Below are positions 17,049 through 27,321 of a DNA stretch of 64,000 bases, one piece after another. Position 1 is the stretch's first letter, and the number at the start of each line of letters is the position of its first letter. Location of the stretch: contig CAITVN010000194.1 in assembly GCA_903895855.1 (NCBI GenBank), positions 18,093 to 82,092 on the forward strand, written 5' to 3'. Source of the stretch: Oligoflexia bacterium. Lineage in GTDB: Bacteria > Bdellovibrionota > UBA1018. The notes below the pieces were generated by a model that made no database searches, was not told where the DNA came from, and was given only the letters and a program-made list of their open reading frames with translations. Both the position numbers and the translations under genes were made by a program.

Positions 17049-19595
17049 ATGCAAGTGAGACAAAAATTTGAGAGTGTTTCAGGAAGAAACCACAACTTAC
17101 TCAAAGAGGCCGCCACGTTAGCTCTCGCCGGAACTACCGTGTTTTTGTTGGTTGCTTTGATCAGTTATTCTCCAAAAGACCCGTCTTGGTTTAATAATCA
17201 GGCGGGGCAAGTGGCCAATTTGTGCGGCAGAGTTGGGGCGCAATTGTCAGCCCTAATTTTGCAGGGCTTAGGCATCGCGGCTTTTTTGGTTCCGATGGGG
17301 TTGGGTTTTCTGTGTGTTGGGTTGTTTCGTAATGAAGGTGAGAACCGATTCTGGCGAACACTCATCGGCATTTCACTAGCCGTATTGGCGGCTACTGTTT
17401 TTCTATCGATTCAGTGGAAATATTGGCCGTATTCGGGCTCGTTACTTCTCACGGGTGGAATATTTGGCATTTGGGTTTCAAATGGTCTAATGCATGAGTT
17501 AAATCCCTTAGGTGCTTCGATCACATCGGTGAGTGTGTTTTTAATTGCTCTAGCAGCATCGACGCCGTTCAGTGTGGTTCACTGGTGTGGCCGGACGATC
17601 GCTTTTTTTTCTCGCATCGTTTGGCGAGCACTCAAAGTTTTTGGAGCTTACACTTTATTCTTACTCAGTATTTTGGCTGCGAAGTTGGCCCATCACTCAG
17701 CTGAAGGCATGAAGGCGATGGCAGTTCGGGCGATGGAACGCCTAAAACTGCTGAAAGAAGAGACGAAGCGTCGCAAAGCCACCGGGGCGGGTGCTTCTGA
17801 TCAAGCACTTTTAACAAAAAAACCACCAAAGCCAGTGATTGATGTGACCGGTGATACGATCGTGCAATCAAATCCAGTGATTTCAATTTCGGGAGGGAGC
17901 GAAGTTCCCAATGCCTTACCCGAGTTAGAAAAAAATATTAAATCCGTGAAGCCCGCGAAACCGCTGATCGAAGAGTCGATCATCGATATTTCTGAGTTGG
18001 CTAAGCAAACCAGTCAGTCGACTGAGTCAAAAGTAGGTAAGCTAGCGGCCAGACTCAAGCGCGGTGCTTGGAAGTTGCCGACCGTAGAGTTCTTGAGAAA
18101 AGTACCGAAGATTGATTCGCAAATTGATCAAGACAAATTAAGAGAAAACGCACAAACTTTGGCGCAAAAGTTTGCTGACTTTGGTATCGACGGGCAGGTG
18201 ACTGCTGTGCGACCCGGCCCTGTGATTACCTTGTATGAATTCAAGCCAGGACCTGGGGTTAAATTGTCGCGAATTGCAGCCTTGGCCGACGATTTGTCGA
18301 TGGCTCTGTCTGCTCAGAATGTACGAATCTTAGCTCCGCTGCCAGGCAAAGCTGTGGTGGGAATTGAAATTCCGAGTGACAATCGCCAGAAAGTTTTTTT
18401 GCGTGAGTTCTTAGAACACGGCGAATTTTATCAAAGCAAACACACGATTCCAGTGGTGATGGGTAAAGACATTGGTGGGGCTCCGGTCTATTCTGATCTG
18501 GCGCGAATGCCACACTTACTGTGTGCCGGACAAACTGGTGCGGGTAAGTCAGTGTTCATGAACGGGTTGATCTGTTCGCTTTTGTACCGTTTTTCGCCCG
18601 ATGAGCTACGCATGATTTTGGTCGACCCAAAGTTCATTGAGTTTCGCGCGTATCAAGACATTCCTCATTTGCTTTTGCCGGTGGTTGATGATCCCAAAAG
18701 CGCCAGTACTGCTCTAAAATGGGCGGTACGTGAGATGGAGCGTCGGTATCGAATCTTGGCGATGATGGGTTCGCGAAATTTGGCTGGGTACAATCAAAAA
18801 GTAGAAGAGATGGGTGCTGAAGTCGTGAGAGACTTGCTCACCGCCGAAGAAAATCAAGCAGCCGAGTCAGAGTCGGGGGCGTCGACGGTACCTCTCAGTG
18901 GCGCTGATTGGATTGAAGCGTTCGAGCCAGACGAATCGGGTTTACCGAGAGTGGGTAAGTTGCCCTACATTGTGGTCATTATCGATGAGTTAGCCGATTT
19001 GATGATGGTCGCGAAAAAAGAAGTTGAGATTTCGATTGCCCGAATTGCGCAAAAAGCGCGGGCTGCCGGAATTCACTTAGTGATTGCCACTCAAAGACCT
19101 TCTACTGATGTGATCACTGGCTTGATCAAAGCCAATTTGCCATCGCGGGTTTCGTTTCAGCTAGCTTCTTACATTGACTCTCGCACGATCTTAGATCGCC
19201 AAGGTGCTGAGCGCTTGCTCGGTCAAGGTGACATGTTGTTCGTGCCGCCCGGAGCCTCGCAAGTGCTACGATTGCATGGTGCTTTCGTAGATGACGATGA
19301 AATTTTGAAGATGACCACTTTTTTGAAATCTCAGGGTAAACCCTTCTATCGCAATGAAATTTTGGTCGATAACGAAGAGGCTAACGGCGAAGATTCTGAA
19401 GAAGATGATGTTGACACCTTGTATGAGCAAGCTCTTGAGATCGCCAAGCGCTCAGGACTCGTCTCAGCCAGTTCGCTACAACGACATTTGAAGATTGGTT
19501 ACAACCGCGCGGCTCGAATGGTTGAAAAAATGGAGTCTCGCGGTATCGTAGGCCCTGCTGATGGTGCGAGACCACGCGAAGTGCTCATGCGCTAA
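17049..19595 (+). CDS. ftsK: DNA translocase FtsK
   Basis: This is an 848-residue FtsK/SpoIIIE DNA pump, the septum-anchored hexameric motor that clears chromosome ends and activates Xer recombination. It has about four N-terminal membrane helices (residues 25-190), a Lys/Pro-rich linker, an alpha/beta motor (Walker A GQTGAGKS at ~494; Walker B YIVVIIDELADLMM) and a C-terminal winged-helix gamma domain (LVSASSLQRHLKIGYNRAARMVE) that reads KOPS-like sequences. A ~40-residue acidic insertion (LLTAEENQAAESESG...) sits between the two Walker motifs. There is no good Shine-Dalgarno before ATG 17049. The stop overlaps the end of the convergent lipoprotein gene. A Xer recombinase is encoded 39 kb away in the window. 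Confidence 0.96.
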   Translation: MQVRQKFESVSGRNHNLLKEAATLALAGTTVFLLVALISYSPKDPSWFNNQAGQVANLCGRVGAQLSALILQGLGIAAFLVPMGLGFLCVGLFRNEGENRFWRTLIGISLAVLAATVFLSIQWKYWPYSGSLLLTGGIFGIWVSNGLMHELNPLGASITSVSVFLIALAASTPFSVVHWCGRTIAFFSRIVWRALKVFGAYTLFLLSILAAKLAHHSAEGMKAMAVRAMERLKLLKEETKRRKATGAGASDQALLTKKPPKPVIDVTGDTIVQSNPVISISGGSEVPNALPELEKNIKSVKPAKPLIEESIIDISELAKQTSQSTESKVGKLAARLKRGAWKLPTVEFLRKVPKIDSQIDQDKLRENAQTLAQKFADFGIDGQVTAVRPGPVITLYEFKPGPGVKLSRIAALADDLSMALSAQNVRILAPLPGKAVVGIEIPSDNRQKVFLREFLEHGEFYQSKHTIPVVMGKDIGGAPVYSDLARMPHLLCAGQTGAGKSVFMNGLICSLLYRFSPDELRMILVDPKFIEFRAYQDIPHLLLPVVDDPKSASTALKWAVREMERRYRILAMMGSRNLAGYNQKVEEMGAEVVRDLLTAEENQAAESESGASTVPLSGADWIEAFEPDESGLPRVGKLPYIVVIIDELADLMMVAKKEVEISIARIAQKARAAGIHLVIATQRPSTDVITGLIKANLPSRVSFQLASYIDSRTILDRQGAERLLGQGDMLFVPPGASQVLRLHGAFVDDDEILKMTTFLKSQGKPFYRNEILVDNEEANGEDSEEDDVDTLYEQALEIAKRSGLVSASSLQRHLKIGYNRAARMVEKMESRGIVGPADGARPREVLMR

Positions 19596-22516
19596 GGGCA
19601 CGCAGCGGTACTGGTGTTGGTACCTAGGTATTCCCAAAAGGCGTCGCCACTCGGTGGCGCGATCCTGCAGTGGCAGATCTTTTGCCAGGTTCCTGAGTCT
19701 TCGAACTTATTGAAATTTTGAAAACACGCCGTGAGCACTCGTAAGCGAAGACAGTACTTTGAGCCCTTTCCGCTTGAGTCGATAAAGCTGTATTTAGCAC
19801 CGGCCGTTTTGGTGACTGCGTAATAAGGAATGGTATAGAGTGCATTATCAACGAGAAACTTTTCATCTTCAAAGGTTTCACCTAAGCCGTCGATGGCATC
19901 ATTATTGTAGTCGGTTGAATTCTTATTGTGTTTTGGAATTCGTGACAGACTGCTGCTGACTACGAGGTTCTTGTGCAAATCGTAGGTGGCAGCTTCGAGA
20001 TTTGCGTAAGCAGTATCGATGGCAAGGCTTCCGGCAGTGGCGTTGCTGGCAGTTCCGTACAAACCTGTAATTCGATTAATACTGTACGCAAGTCCATCTT
20101 TGCACCAGCCCGCAGAGAGACCAGTGTTCGTGCCGCAGATGACTCTGACGGCGTTTCCTTGAGGGGTCTGGTCAGCCTCATCTTTGAGGTGATCATACGC
20201 CGGGTCAGTATTGAAATCGGGGTCATGCACGAAGAGGTCTTTCACTCGTGGTTCTAGGTGTGAGACCACTACGATGTTTGAGTCTCTAAAGTCTGAGGTG
20301 GCGCTGTAATCGTTCGCCCACCTTTTTGCTAGCGTTAATCGGTAGGGTCTAGCAACGCTTGCTTGAAGGGCATAGCCCCCGCCACCGCTGTCGGCAAGAT
20401 TTCCATTGCCTGCGATGCGGTAGACTTTTCCAGAAACGAGTTCTTTCGAAGTACCCGCCGTTCCATCGCACGGCTCTTGAGCATTCGTGGTCGAATTGCA
20501 GTACGCGAAAACTTTATTGTCTGATAGTGAGGTAAAGTAGAGATTGCCATAGCGGGTGAGTTTTACGTCGGTAAAACCGTGGGCAGAAATCTGGGTGCCG
20601 CCGGCACGGGCCGGTAAGTCGGTCGATTGAACTGAACTTTTCTTGCCGTAAACGAGATTCGATACTGAATAGTTGTCTAAATCGAGTGCCGCATCTTTGC
20701 ATGGTCCAGTGGCGCCAGCGGTGTAGGTGCACCACTCCGAAATATAGGTGCTCAAATCGAGGTCAGTGCCATCAGTGGTTGTGGGGTTGTCGGCTAATTC
20801 AGAAACGTAGATATTAATCTTAGTTCCGCTATAAGCGTCTAGATCAAGTCCCATCGGACGGTGAAGACTCCCTGCAGCTATAAAGAAGTGATCGTCTTCA
20901 GTCGCGCCATCCTTGCATCCAATCAAACACCGTGCCTTGTTAGATCCGATTGTCCCAGCAGGGATTTTTCCGGGATTGGCGCAAATCCCGTCAGCAGAAG
21001 TCGGGTTGCAGGCGACTCCAACCGCGTTATTGGTGAAGTCAGAAAAAAAGACATTTTGATATTCGTCAACAGCTAGGCCCTTGATCTGGCCGAGTTCGAT
21101 GTTAGTACTCAGTGCCGCGGTTGTCCACCACCCTCCACCCCCGCCAAAGGCCGTGCCACCAGTTTTACCGGCAACTCTGATGACAGTGCCAAGCTTATCA
21201 TCCGTTGTGCATCGAAGGTCTCCAAAGTGACGACAAAGAACATAGATAAAATTGTTCAAGCCCTTTTGTAAAATCCACGGATAAAATCCACTTCCAAAAA
21301 TGTATTCATTGTCTTTGATGATCTTATCCTTGGTAGCGGGCAACACGGCTGCTGTGTTAGCGGAACTAAAAGCTGGGTCAATAGTCGGGTCATTTGACGA
21401 AAAATAGATATTTCCCCATTTATCACGAGCTACGGCATCGACGTTTTGAAAGGTAGCTTGGGTCCATTTCTTGGTGTCAACGTCTGCGTTCGAATTCAAG
21501 GTCGGCAGCAGCGTCGGCTTAGGATCAGTTTTTCCGGCGGTGTGCGAGACTCGTCCTGGCAAGCCGCCAGTGTGTCTTGAAGCAGCGAGTAGAACGGTTG
21601 CTCCAAAATCAACTTCATCAGTTGCAGAGTCTGTTACATCGAACTCGGCTTCGCCGCCAGACTTTGCCGTGAGAGTAATCAAAGAGGTATAGCCCGAACT
21701 ATTGATCGTCACCGGTACGGGCGCGGGTATGCCACCTATGATCGACTTATTGGTTGAGTCCAAAACATCGGTACCTAGTGATGACCCTCGCACATTATTT
21801 TGTGAAGTGGTGCCGCCTCTATTTTGCTCGATCAGTTTGATGGCGAAACTTCCCGACATTGAAAATGAGCAGCTGCTAATGGGGGTGACTAAGTCGTCGC
21901 CGAGCACCCGCTTTTCGACACTCTCATAAATACCACTCGGAAAAACCGCCTGAACAATCGGCGCGCCCGCGTCTTCTAGCCCCAGGTCGGTGAGTAAGTC
22001 TCCTAAGCTTGAGCCGACGGCAGGTTCTTTAATGCATTGGCATTGGCTATCGAGGGTTTGACCTCCAGGGCATTGCTTTGTGCAAACACTGCCCGAGGTG
22101 AGTGAGCGTTCAATGCAGAGGTTGAGTTGTTGAGGAAACAATTTCTTGTAGTCTTTGTCTTTGCAGTCAGAAATTTTTGTAATTTGCGGAGTGGTCTTGC
22201 AATGTAAGGTGACGAGAGTTTCGTAGCAAGCATTGCAATACGCTCGCGCGGGATCATTTTTTGAGTACAGTTGACATTGGTCTAGGCTTCCATCTGCCTG
22301 AGTGGCTCCCTCAGTGAGCGAACTGCTGCCCGTGAGTGAGTTTGATTTGCCGACCGTTGAACTGTTTGACTGGCTTTCAGCAGGATTTCCAATGGTGTTT
22401 GTTAAGCAAGCCGGTAATATCAAGAGCACTGCGCAGGTGAGTATGCCCGCTCTGAATTGCGATCGCCTCTCGTTTGACTTTTCTAGAATAGAGTTTAACC
22501 CCTGAAACATGCGCAT
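19592..22516 (-). CDS. very large lipoprotein with NHL/SMP-30-like propeller repeats
   Basis: This is a 974-residue lipoprotein. The signal peptide ends with the lipobox LPAC (near residue 37). A cysteine-rich domain (CQLYSKNDPARAYCNACY ... CTKQCPGGQTLDSQCQC) follows. The large remainder carries repeated units of NHL/beta-propeller type, for example VDAVARDKWGNIYFSS, IKGLAVDEYQNVFFSD, GLDLDAYSGTKINIYVSE and FTDVKLTRYGNLYFTS. Cys pairs near the C-terminus may be disulfides. Such propellers usually bind proteins or glycans at the surface. An upstream M (MFQGL, residue 3) is equally good as start. It is a single gene, convergent with ftsK, whose stop it overlaps by 4 bases. Confidence 0.75.
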   Translation of the reverse strand: MRMFQGLNSILEKSNERRSQFRAGILTCAVLLILPACLTNTIGNPAESQSNSSTVGKSNSLTGSSSLTEGATQADGSLDQCQLYSKNDPARAYCNACYETLVTLHCKTTPQITKISDCKDKDYKKLFPQQLNLCIERSLTSGSVCTKQCPGGQTLDSQCQCIKEPAVGSSLGDLLTDLGLEDAGAPIVQAVFPSGIYESVEKRVLGDDLVTPISSCSFSMSGSFAIKLIEQNRGGTTSQNNVRGSSLGTDVLDSTNKSIIGGIPAPVPVTINSSGYTSLITLTAKSGGEAEFDVTDSATDEVDFGATVLLAASRHTGGLPGRVSHTAGKTDPKPTLLPTLNSNADVDTKKWTQATFQNVDAVARDKWGNIYFSSNDPTIDPAFSSANTAAVLPATKDKIIKDNEYIFGSGFYPWILQKGLNNFIYVLCRHFGDLRCTTDDKLGTVIRVAGKTGGTAFGGGGGWWTTAALSTNIELGQIKGLAVDEYQNVFFSDFTNNAVGVACNPTSADGICANPGKIPAGTIGSNKARCLIGCKDGATEDDHFFIAAGSLHRPMGLDLDAYSGTKINIYVSELADNPTTTDGTDLDLSTYISEWCTYTAGATGPCKDAALDLDNYSVSNLVYGKKSSVQSTDLPARAGGTQISAHGFTDVKLTRYGNLYFTSLSDNKVFAYCNSTTNAQEPCDGTAGTSKELVSGKVYRIAGNGNLADSGGGGYALQASVARPYRLTLAKRWANDYSATSDFRDSNIVVVSHLEPRVKDLFVHDPDFNTDPAYDHLKDEADQTPQGNAVRVICGTNTGLSAGWCKDGLAYSINRITGLYGTASNATAGSLAIDTAYANLEAATYDLHKNLVVSSSLSRIPKHNKNSTDYNNDAIDGLGETFEDEKFLVDNALYTIPYYAVTKTAGAKYSFIDSSGKGSKYCLRLRVLTACFQNFNKFEDSGTWQKICHCRIAPPSGDAFWEYLGTNTSTAACP

Positions 22517-22625
22517 CTAAATCTAGTTTAGGTTGAGTAAAATTGAGTGACAATTGAGTCAATAGCGACACACGGGCTACGGGTAAAAACTTTGGGTCTT
22601 TATCGAGTTTAGGGCAGTTGAGTGT

Positions 22626-24248
22626 CTACTGGGTTAGATGACGCAGGCGGTCGCTTTGGTAGGCCATGGCCTCGTGAAAGTGAGCTTCGCTGGGCATTTC
22701 TTGTCGATCAAGCGTAGCAAGGCTAATGGACACTCGAACGGTGTGATGCCTTGAGCGCAACGAAGAGAACGGTAGGTGGCTCAGTAGTTCACTTGTTTTG
22801 CGGTGACTGCTAATCCAATTTTCGACAAATTCGCCTGGCAAATGGGCTGATGGAGCCTGAAATCGATCGATGATTTCTTGTCTGAGCTTCATGAGGTTCG
22901 GTGTTGGCGAAAAATCAAAGGCTTCATTGAGGTTTTTATCTGCGCGGTCTTTGTCTGCTTGGCAAGGCGGAGCTTCTGCCTTGGTCAACACGACTAGGTC
23001 AAACCGGTCGAGAAGTGGGCCGCTTAAGCGATTGAAGTATTGATTTCGGCTGCTCGTCGGACAATTGCAAGGTATCGAGTGAATCAACGAGCGCATGGTA
23101 GAATCTTGAGTAGAGTGAGCGGGGCTGTCGCCAAAGTTGCCGCAAGGGCAAAGGTTTGCGGTCGCTGCTAATTGAAAGCGGGCCGGCACTCGAAAGTGAT
23201 TTTTACTTTGAATGATTTCTACTTCACCTTTTTCCATTGGCGTTCTGAGACATTCGCGCGAATCGCGGTGCCATTCTAAGAATTCATCGGCTTGTAAAAG
23301 TTGCCCGTGCGCCAAAGACAGTAGCCCCGGAATGAGGGTATCGTTCCTGATGCTGCCCATGAGAGCGCTGGGTCTAACTTGTGTCGGTGTCGTGAGTGGT
23401 GAGTTCGTCACGATGAGTGAGGGGTTGAGTTCAATCAGCAACTCTTGCTCGATTTCAGATTTGGCAAATAACGGCTGAAACTGTGATTGCATCCAATCGA
23501 CTGCGTTGGTTTTTCCCGAACCTCGTTTTCCGACAAATAAGATGTGGTGAAAGCCGATGAGTGATGCCATGGCGGCACGAAGAATTCGTCTACTGGGCTG
23601 ATTGACGGGGGCTCTTGCCTTCGAAAGAATCGTAGAAACACCGCTGCTTGTGGCTTTTTCGATAGAATCGTCACTGAGGTTGGGTGAAAAAAGGTGGCTA
23701 ACTGCCTGCTCAAAAGTGTCAGCAAAAAACAAACGCGGTATCTTTTTGTCTTTTGCTAGCTCAGTGCCTTTGAGAATTTTGACCATCATCATGATGGCTC
23801 TTTCTTTGGTTGCCAGAGGCAAGATGACGGCTTCAACGCCGTTCAAAACCGCGGCATAAAGCGTTCGGGTTACTTGCTTTGATTGAAGGATTGAGCCGTC
23901 TAGCTTGAGTTCGCCAGCCGCGGCTACAGAACCAAACGGCGAGCCTGACGATTGATTGAGTTCGCGGCAGTGGGCAGCAATGGCAAGAGCAATCGGAAGG
24001 TCTAAATCGGTGCCTTGCTTTTTTAGATCGGCCGGACTTAAATTCACCACCACTTTTCGTTTCGGAAATTCAATTTGCGTTGAATTGAAGGCTGCCTTGA
24101 TTCGCTCTTTGGCTTCAGACACTTCTTGGCCGGGCAGGCCAGTGATCACAAAGTGAGGTATTTGAAACTGCGAGCTCACTTCGATTTGTAAAAGGTCTGG
24201 GGTGAGGCCACGATTGAGCAACGAAAAAAAATGAGTGTCTGTTTTCAT
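22626..24248 (-). CDS. comM: ComM/YifB family Mg chelatase-like AAA+ ATPase
   Basis: This is a 540-residue ComM-type hexameric helicase that promotes branch migration during integration of transformed DNA. The N-terminal ChlI-like domain shows VITGLPGQEVSEAKERIKAA and VVNLSPADLKKQGTDLDLPIALAI. The AAA+ core has a Walker A-like GKRGSGKT (~240). The usual cysteine motif CPCGNFGD is present later, and the C-terminal domain follows (FSSLRSRHHTVRVSISLATLD). The Walker A reads GKRGSGKT rather than GPPGSGKT. It is divergent from comEC with ~60 bases between them, so the two competence genes may share a regulatory region. The family is common even in non-competent species, but the neighbourhood supports a role in DNA uptake. 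Confidence 0.9.
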   Translation of the reverse strand: MKTDTHFFSLLNRGLTPDLLQIEVSSQFQIPHFVITGLPGQEVSEAKERIKAAFNSTQIEFPKRKVVVNLSPADLKKQGTDLDLPIALAIAAHCRELNQSSGSPFGSVAAAGELKLDGSILQSKQVTRTLYAAVLNGVEAVILPLATKERAIMMMVKILKGTELAKDKKIPRLFFADTFEQAVSHLFSPNLSDDSIEKATSSGVSTILSKARAPVNQPSRRILRAAMASLIGFHHILFVGKRGSGKTNAVDWMQSQFQPLFAKSEIEQELLIELNPSLIVTNSPLTTPTQVRPSALMGSIRNDTLIPGLLSLAHGQLLQADEFLEWHRDSRECLRTPMEKGEVEIIQSKNHFRVPARFQLAATANLCPCGNFGDSPAHSTQDSTMRSLIHSIPCNCPTSSRNQYFNRLSGPLLDRFDLVVLTKAEAPPCQADKDRADKNLNEAFDFSPTPNLMKLRQEIIDRFQAPSAHLPGEFVENWISSHRKTSELLSHLPFSSLRSRHHTVRVSISLATLDRQEMPSEAHFHEAMAYQSDRLRHLTQ

Positions 24249-24312
24249 GTGAGCGATTCACTTCAATTACCGTACCCAGCGTCTGGCTGATTTTTTGCGT
24301 TCGCAGTTCAGT

Positions 24313-26493
24313 ATGAATCGTCATCTCGTTTTGGTCACCTTCGTTACCCTCTCGTTTCATTTCATTCTGAATTCTGAAGTGTTTGCCTTCGCAAACGCCC
24401 CCGATTCGAGTGTGTCAGGTAAATTTGATTTTTCGCTTTCGTTGCCGGTTATGAAAGGGCGTTCAGAATGCGACTATGAGTTCTCTAGGCTAGCAGGGCA
24501 CGAGACCATTTGCCTTTCTGCACGGCTGAAAAATGCCTATTTTTCTCAGAAAATAACCGCTCAATGGGCTACCTCTGTGATGGCGGGCCATCGAAATGAG
24601 AGGGTGGCTTTGAGTCTTTTTGAAAGTAAAAAGCGACTATTTTGGCGAGACAAAATAGTGAGTTTCGAGTCGGACTCGGCTCTAGACGCCCAGTGGGTGC
24701 GTAGTCTGATTTCACGAGTACTGATGGCCGTTCAACGCGAGCGCGAATCGATCTCAAACAGCCTAAAAAGTTCAGACACCAATGGGGTGCTCCTGAGCTT
24801 GATTCTCGACGATCGATCGCATTCTCGGACTCATGGACTGATTCGCGAACTAGGGTTTGTTCACCTGCTCAATGAAACAGGGGTGCACCTGTGGGTGTTG
24901 GTGGCCTGGTGTTGGGCGATGGTCTTTTGGTTCGGTCAATTTTTTCGGCTCTCAGTCGAGCGCTCGAGGCAGTGTGCGGCGATCGTTGGCACCGCAGTTG
25001 GAATTTACTCTTGGGCTCTCACAGGATTTCGGATGGGTTTGGTGAGAGGTGTCGCGGTTTGGGTGGTTCGGTATTTTTTGAAGACCCTTTTTAAAAATGA
25101 GCGAATCGACCCAGGAACTTTGTCAGTAATTATCGTTTTTTTTGCTGAATTATTTTGGAGATTGCAGGGTCGGTTTTTCGGGCAGACGAATTCTTTGGGG
25201 GGTAGCCCTTTTCTTTTTGGGCGCGCGCATTTTTACCTAGCTGTTCTGGGTGCTCTATATGCTTCAAGGGTCGCGCGCGAAACTCGTGTCAGTTCAGTTC
25301 TTGGGTTGTCGTTGGGGTCTTGGTGGTTCACGGTTGCTTGGTCAATTCTAGTTGTAGGGCGAATGGCAATACTGACTCCTGTATTGAGTGTTGTGGTCGG
25401 ATTTTTTTCTGTTTCGTTTATTTATCCGTTGTCATTTTTACTGGCGACGCTTCGTGTAACCGAATGGCTTGTTTGGATTGCCCGAGCTCATGACTGGCTA
25501 ATAGAATCACTCATTGATGGCGTTTTTCACCTACCCAATCTGATAGAGTTCAATCTTGATTTAAGCGAGGGGGGGCTTGCGATTATTACCTTTGGTTTCT
25601 TGGCTTTTTCTCGGCTGCGTTCAGTTAGGCACTTTAGATTAGCTGCCGCAGTTTCGCTTGTGATTCTCTTACTTTCACAAAAGCTAAACTCAGAAATCAA
25701 ATTGCAAAATGCGGGCAAATTTCAGGTGACTCACCTTGAGCAAGTCGACGTTGGGCAGGGTGATAGTGCGTTAGTTACGTTTTTGTCACCCGAGTTGATC
25801 AATACTGGCGAACCCGGTGAACCCCCTGGATTCGGGTTACTCGACGTGGGTTCACTTCATGGGTTATCAATCATTGAGTGGCTTGATTTTCTAAATCAAA
25901 GGTCAGTCAGTCGGTTGAATTTTGTTTGGCTTTCTCACTGGGACGAAGACCATTCTGGAGCCCTAGAACTTCTGTCGCTTTTGGTACCCATTGACCGAGT
26001 GTGTATGGGGGCCGAGCACTTGCGATCTCACCGTCGGCAGACACTCGCCACGGTGAAGTGGGCAAGTTCGCCCGCTCAGTGTTTCGGGTTATCGTTTGCA
26101 ACGGTTGGGCAAGCTAGCGATGACAGTTCAAATCACTTGATGTCGGGCGTGAGAGTTCGGTGGCGTGCCGAGTCTGCTCAGTTTGAGTACCTCAATCTCG
26201 GAGACGCACCGATGCGCCAAGAGTTGCAGCTGGTCGCTGAACTGATGAATCCAACCAGTGACCGAAAACCCTCAGAGTCTGAATACCGAATTTTGAAAAT
26301 TTCTCATCACGGATCGAAAACCTCAACGAGCCCGCAACTGCTTGACTGGTACCGGCCAAATGAGGCGTGGATTTCAAGTGGAGTCGGTAATCGATTTCAT
26401 CACCCCTCAGTAGAAGTGGTTGATCGTTTGGTGCAACGAAAAATTCCGTTTAAAAACACTGCCAATCAAGGGGCGATCACATTAGAGAAGTAA
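24313..26493 (+). CDS. comEC: ComEC/Rec2 DNA uptake channel
   Basis: This is a ~726-residue competence channel that conducts single-stranded DNA across the inner membrane. It has an N-terminal soluble segment, a central ComEC membrane domain with many hydrophobic helices (about residues 185-470), then a metallo-beta-lactamase-like domain. That domain starts at EQVDVGQGDSALV and has the metal motif LSHWDEDHSG and the later ISHHGSKTSTS. The ORF track begins at TTG 24295; ATG 24313 (MNRHLVLV) gives a hydrophobic start and is preferred, though neither has a clear ribosome-binding site. It lies divergent from comM. The stop overlaps the convergent SDR gene by 12 bases. All catalytic-domain motifs look intact. 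Confidence 0.9.
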   Translation: MNRHLVLVTFVTLSFHFILNSEVFAFANAPDSSVSGKFDFSLSLPVMKGRSECDYEFSRLAGHETICLSARLKNAYFSQKITAQWATSVMAGHRNERVALSLFESKKRLFWRDKIVSFESDSALDAQWVRSLISRVLMAVQRERESISNSLKSSDTNGVLLSLILDDRSHSRTHGLIRELGFVHLLNETGVHLWVLVAWCWAMVFWFGQFFRLSVERSRQCAAIVGTAVGIYSWALTGFRMGLVRGVAVWVVRYFLKTLFKNERIDPGTLSVIIVFFAELFWRLQGRFFGQTNSLGGSPFLFGRAHFYLAVLGALYASRVARETRVSSVLGLSLGSWWFTVAWSILVVGRMAILTPVLSVVVGFFSVSFIYPLSFLLATLRVTEWLVWIARAHDWLIESLIDGVFHLPNLIEFNLDLSEGGLAIITFGFLAFSRLRSVRHFRLAAAVSLVILLLSQKLNSEIKLQNAGKFQVTHLEQVDVGQGDSALVTFLSPELINTGEPGEPPGFGLLDVGSLHGLSIIEWLDFLNQRSVSRLNFVWLSHWDEDHSGALELLSLLVPIDRVCMGAEHLRSHRRQTLATVKWASSPAQCFGLSFATVGQASDDSSNHLMSGVRVRWRAESAQFEYLNLGDAPMRQELQLVAELMNPTSDRKPSESEYRILKISHHGSKTSTSPQLLDWYRPNEAWISSGVGNRFHHPSVEVVDRLVQRKIPFKNTANQGAITLEK

Positions 26494-27264
26494 GCGGCCG
26501 CCATCGATCACGCAGACATCGCCGGTGAGCCATGAGGCCTCTGGGCTCAAGAAAAAACGGATCGCTCCTGCCACATCACTGGGTTCACCGACCCGGCCGA
26601 GCGGAATAATCGATCCGCGCTTGGCGTAGAATTCTTCGAGTTCACCCTCGCTCGGGTGATAGGCCTCATGCATGGGTGATTTGATGATGCCGGGGCAAAG
26701 ACAATTGACGGTGATGCCATCTTTACCGAGTTCTTTGGCAAGCGTTTTGGTGAGGTGAATGAGCGCAGCTTTTGAAACCGAATAGGCAAGCGCAAAGTGG
26801 TTGGGAAGTATTCCGGCGGTCGATGAAACGTTGATGATTCTGGCTCCGCCAATGGATTTAGTCAACAGAGGCAGTACGCCTTGAATCATCAAGAAAGCAG
26901 CTCTGAGGTTGATATCCATCGCTTCGTTCCAGCCGGTGAGAGTGGTGTTTGTCGCATTTCCGAACGGATACACACCGGCATTATTGATGACTGCATAAAT
27001 GCCTGATCTCGCGTTAAGTACTGAAATCTTCTCTATGGTTTTTTTGATCTGATCTGGGAAGGCGAGGTCGCAAGCAAACGTCTGCACCAAATCATTCGAT
27101 GGATCGAGTTCTTTGGCTGTTTTTTTGAGTTTTTCAGGATCTTTTCCGATCAAAATCAGCTTGTACTGTTTGGTTTCTAAGAGAGTTTTAGCGGTTTCAA
27201 TTCCGATTCCGCCAGTACCTCCTGTGATGATGACTGTTTTTGCTTCGATTCTTCGGCTTGCCAT
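26482..27264 (-). CDS. short-chain dehydrogenase/reductase (SDR)
   Basis: This is a 260-residue classical SDR. It has the NAD(P)-binding TGGTGGIGIETA, the NNAG motif, the catalytic Ser in INVSSTAG and YSVSK (Tyr-x3-Lys). It has the common C-terminal segment GRVGEPSDVAGAIRFFLSPEASWLTGDVCVIDGG, close to FabG-like 3-oxoacyl-ACP reductases and to sugar or steroid dehydrogenases. The substrate cannot be assigned, and fabG is not claimed because no fatty acid genes are nearby. It is convergent with comEC (12-base overlap). Its promoter lies next to the first large palindromic element. Confidence 0.9.
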   Translation of the reverse strand: MASRRIEAKTVIITGGTGGIGIETAKTLLETKQYKLILIGKDPEKLKKTAKELDPSNDLVQTFACDLAFPDQIKKTIEKISVLNARSGIYAVINNAGVYPFGNATNTTLTGWNEAMDINLRAAFLMIQGVLPLLTKSIGGARIINVSSTAGILPNHFALAYSVSKAALIHLTKTLAKELGKDGITVNCLCPGIIKSPMHEAYHPSEGELEEFYAKRGSIIPLGRVGEPSDVAGAIRFFLSPEASWLTGDVCVIDGGRLLL

Positions 27265-27321
27265 CTCATCACTATCAGCAGTGTTGCCTTTTTTTTCAAG
27301 AGATTTGCGGTCAGTTCTGAC

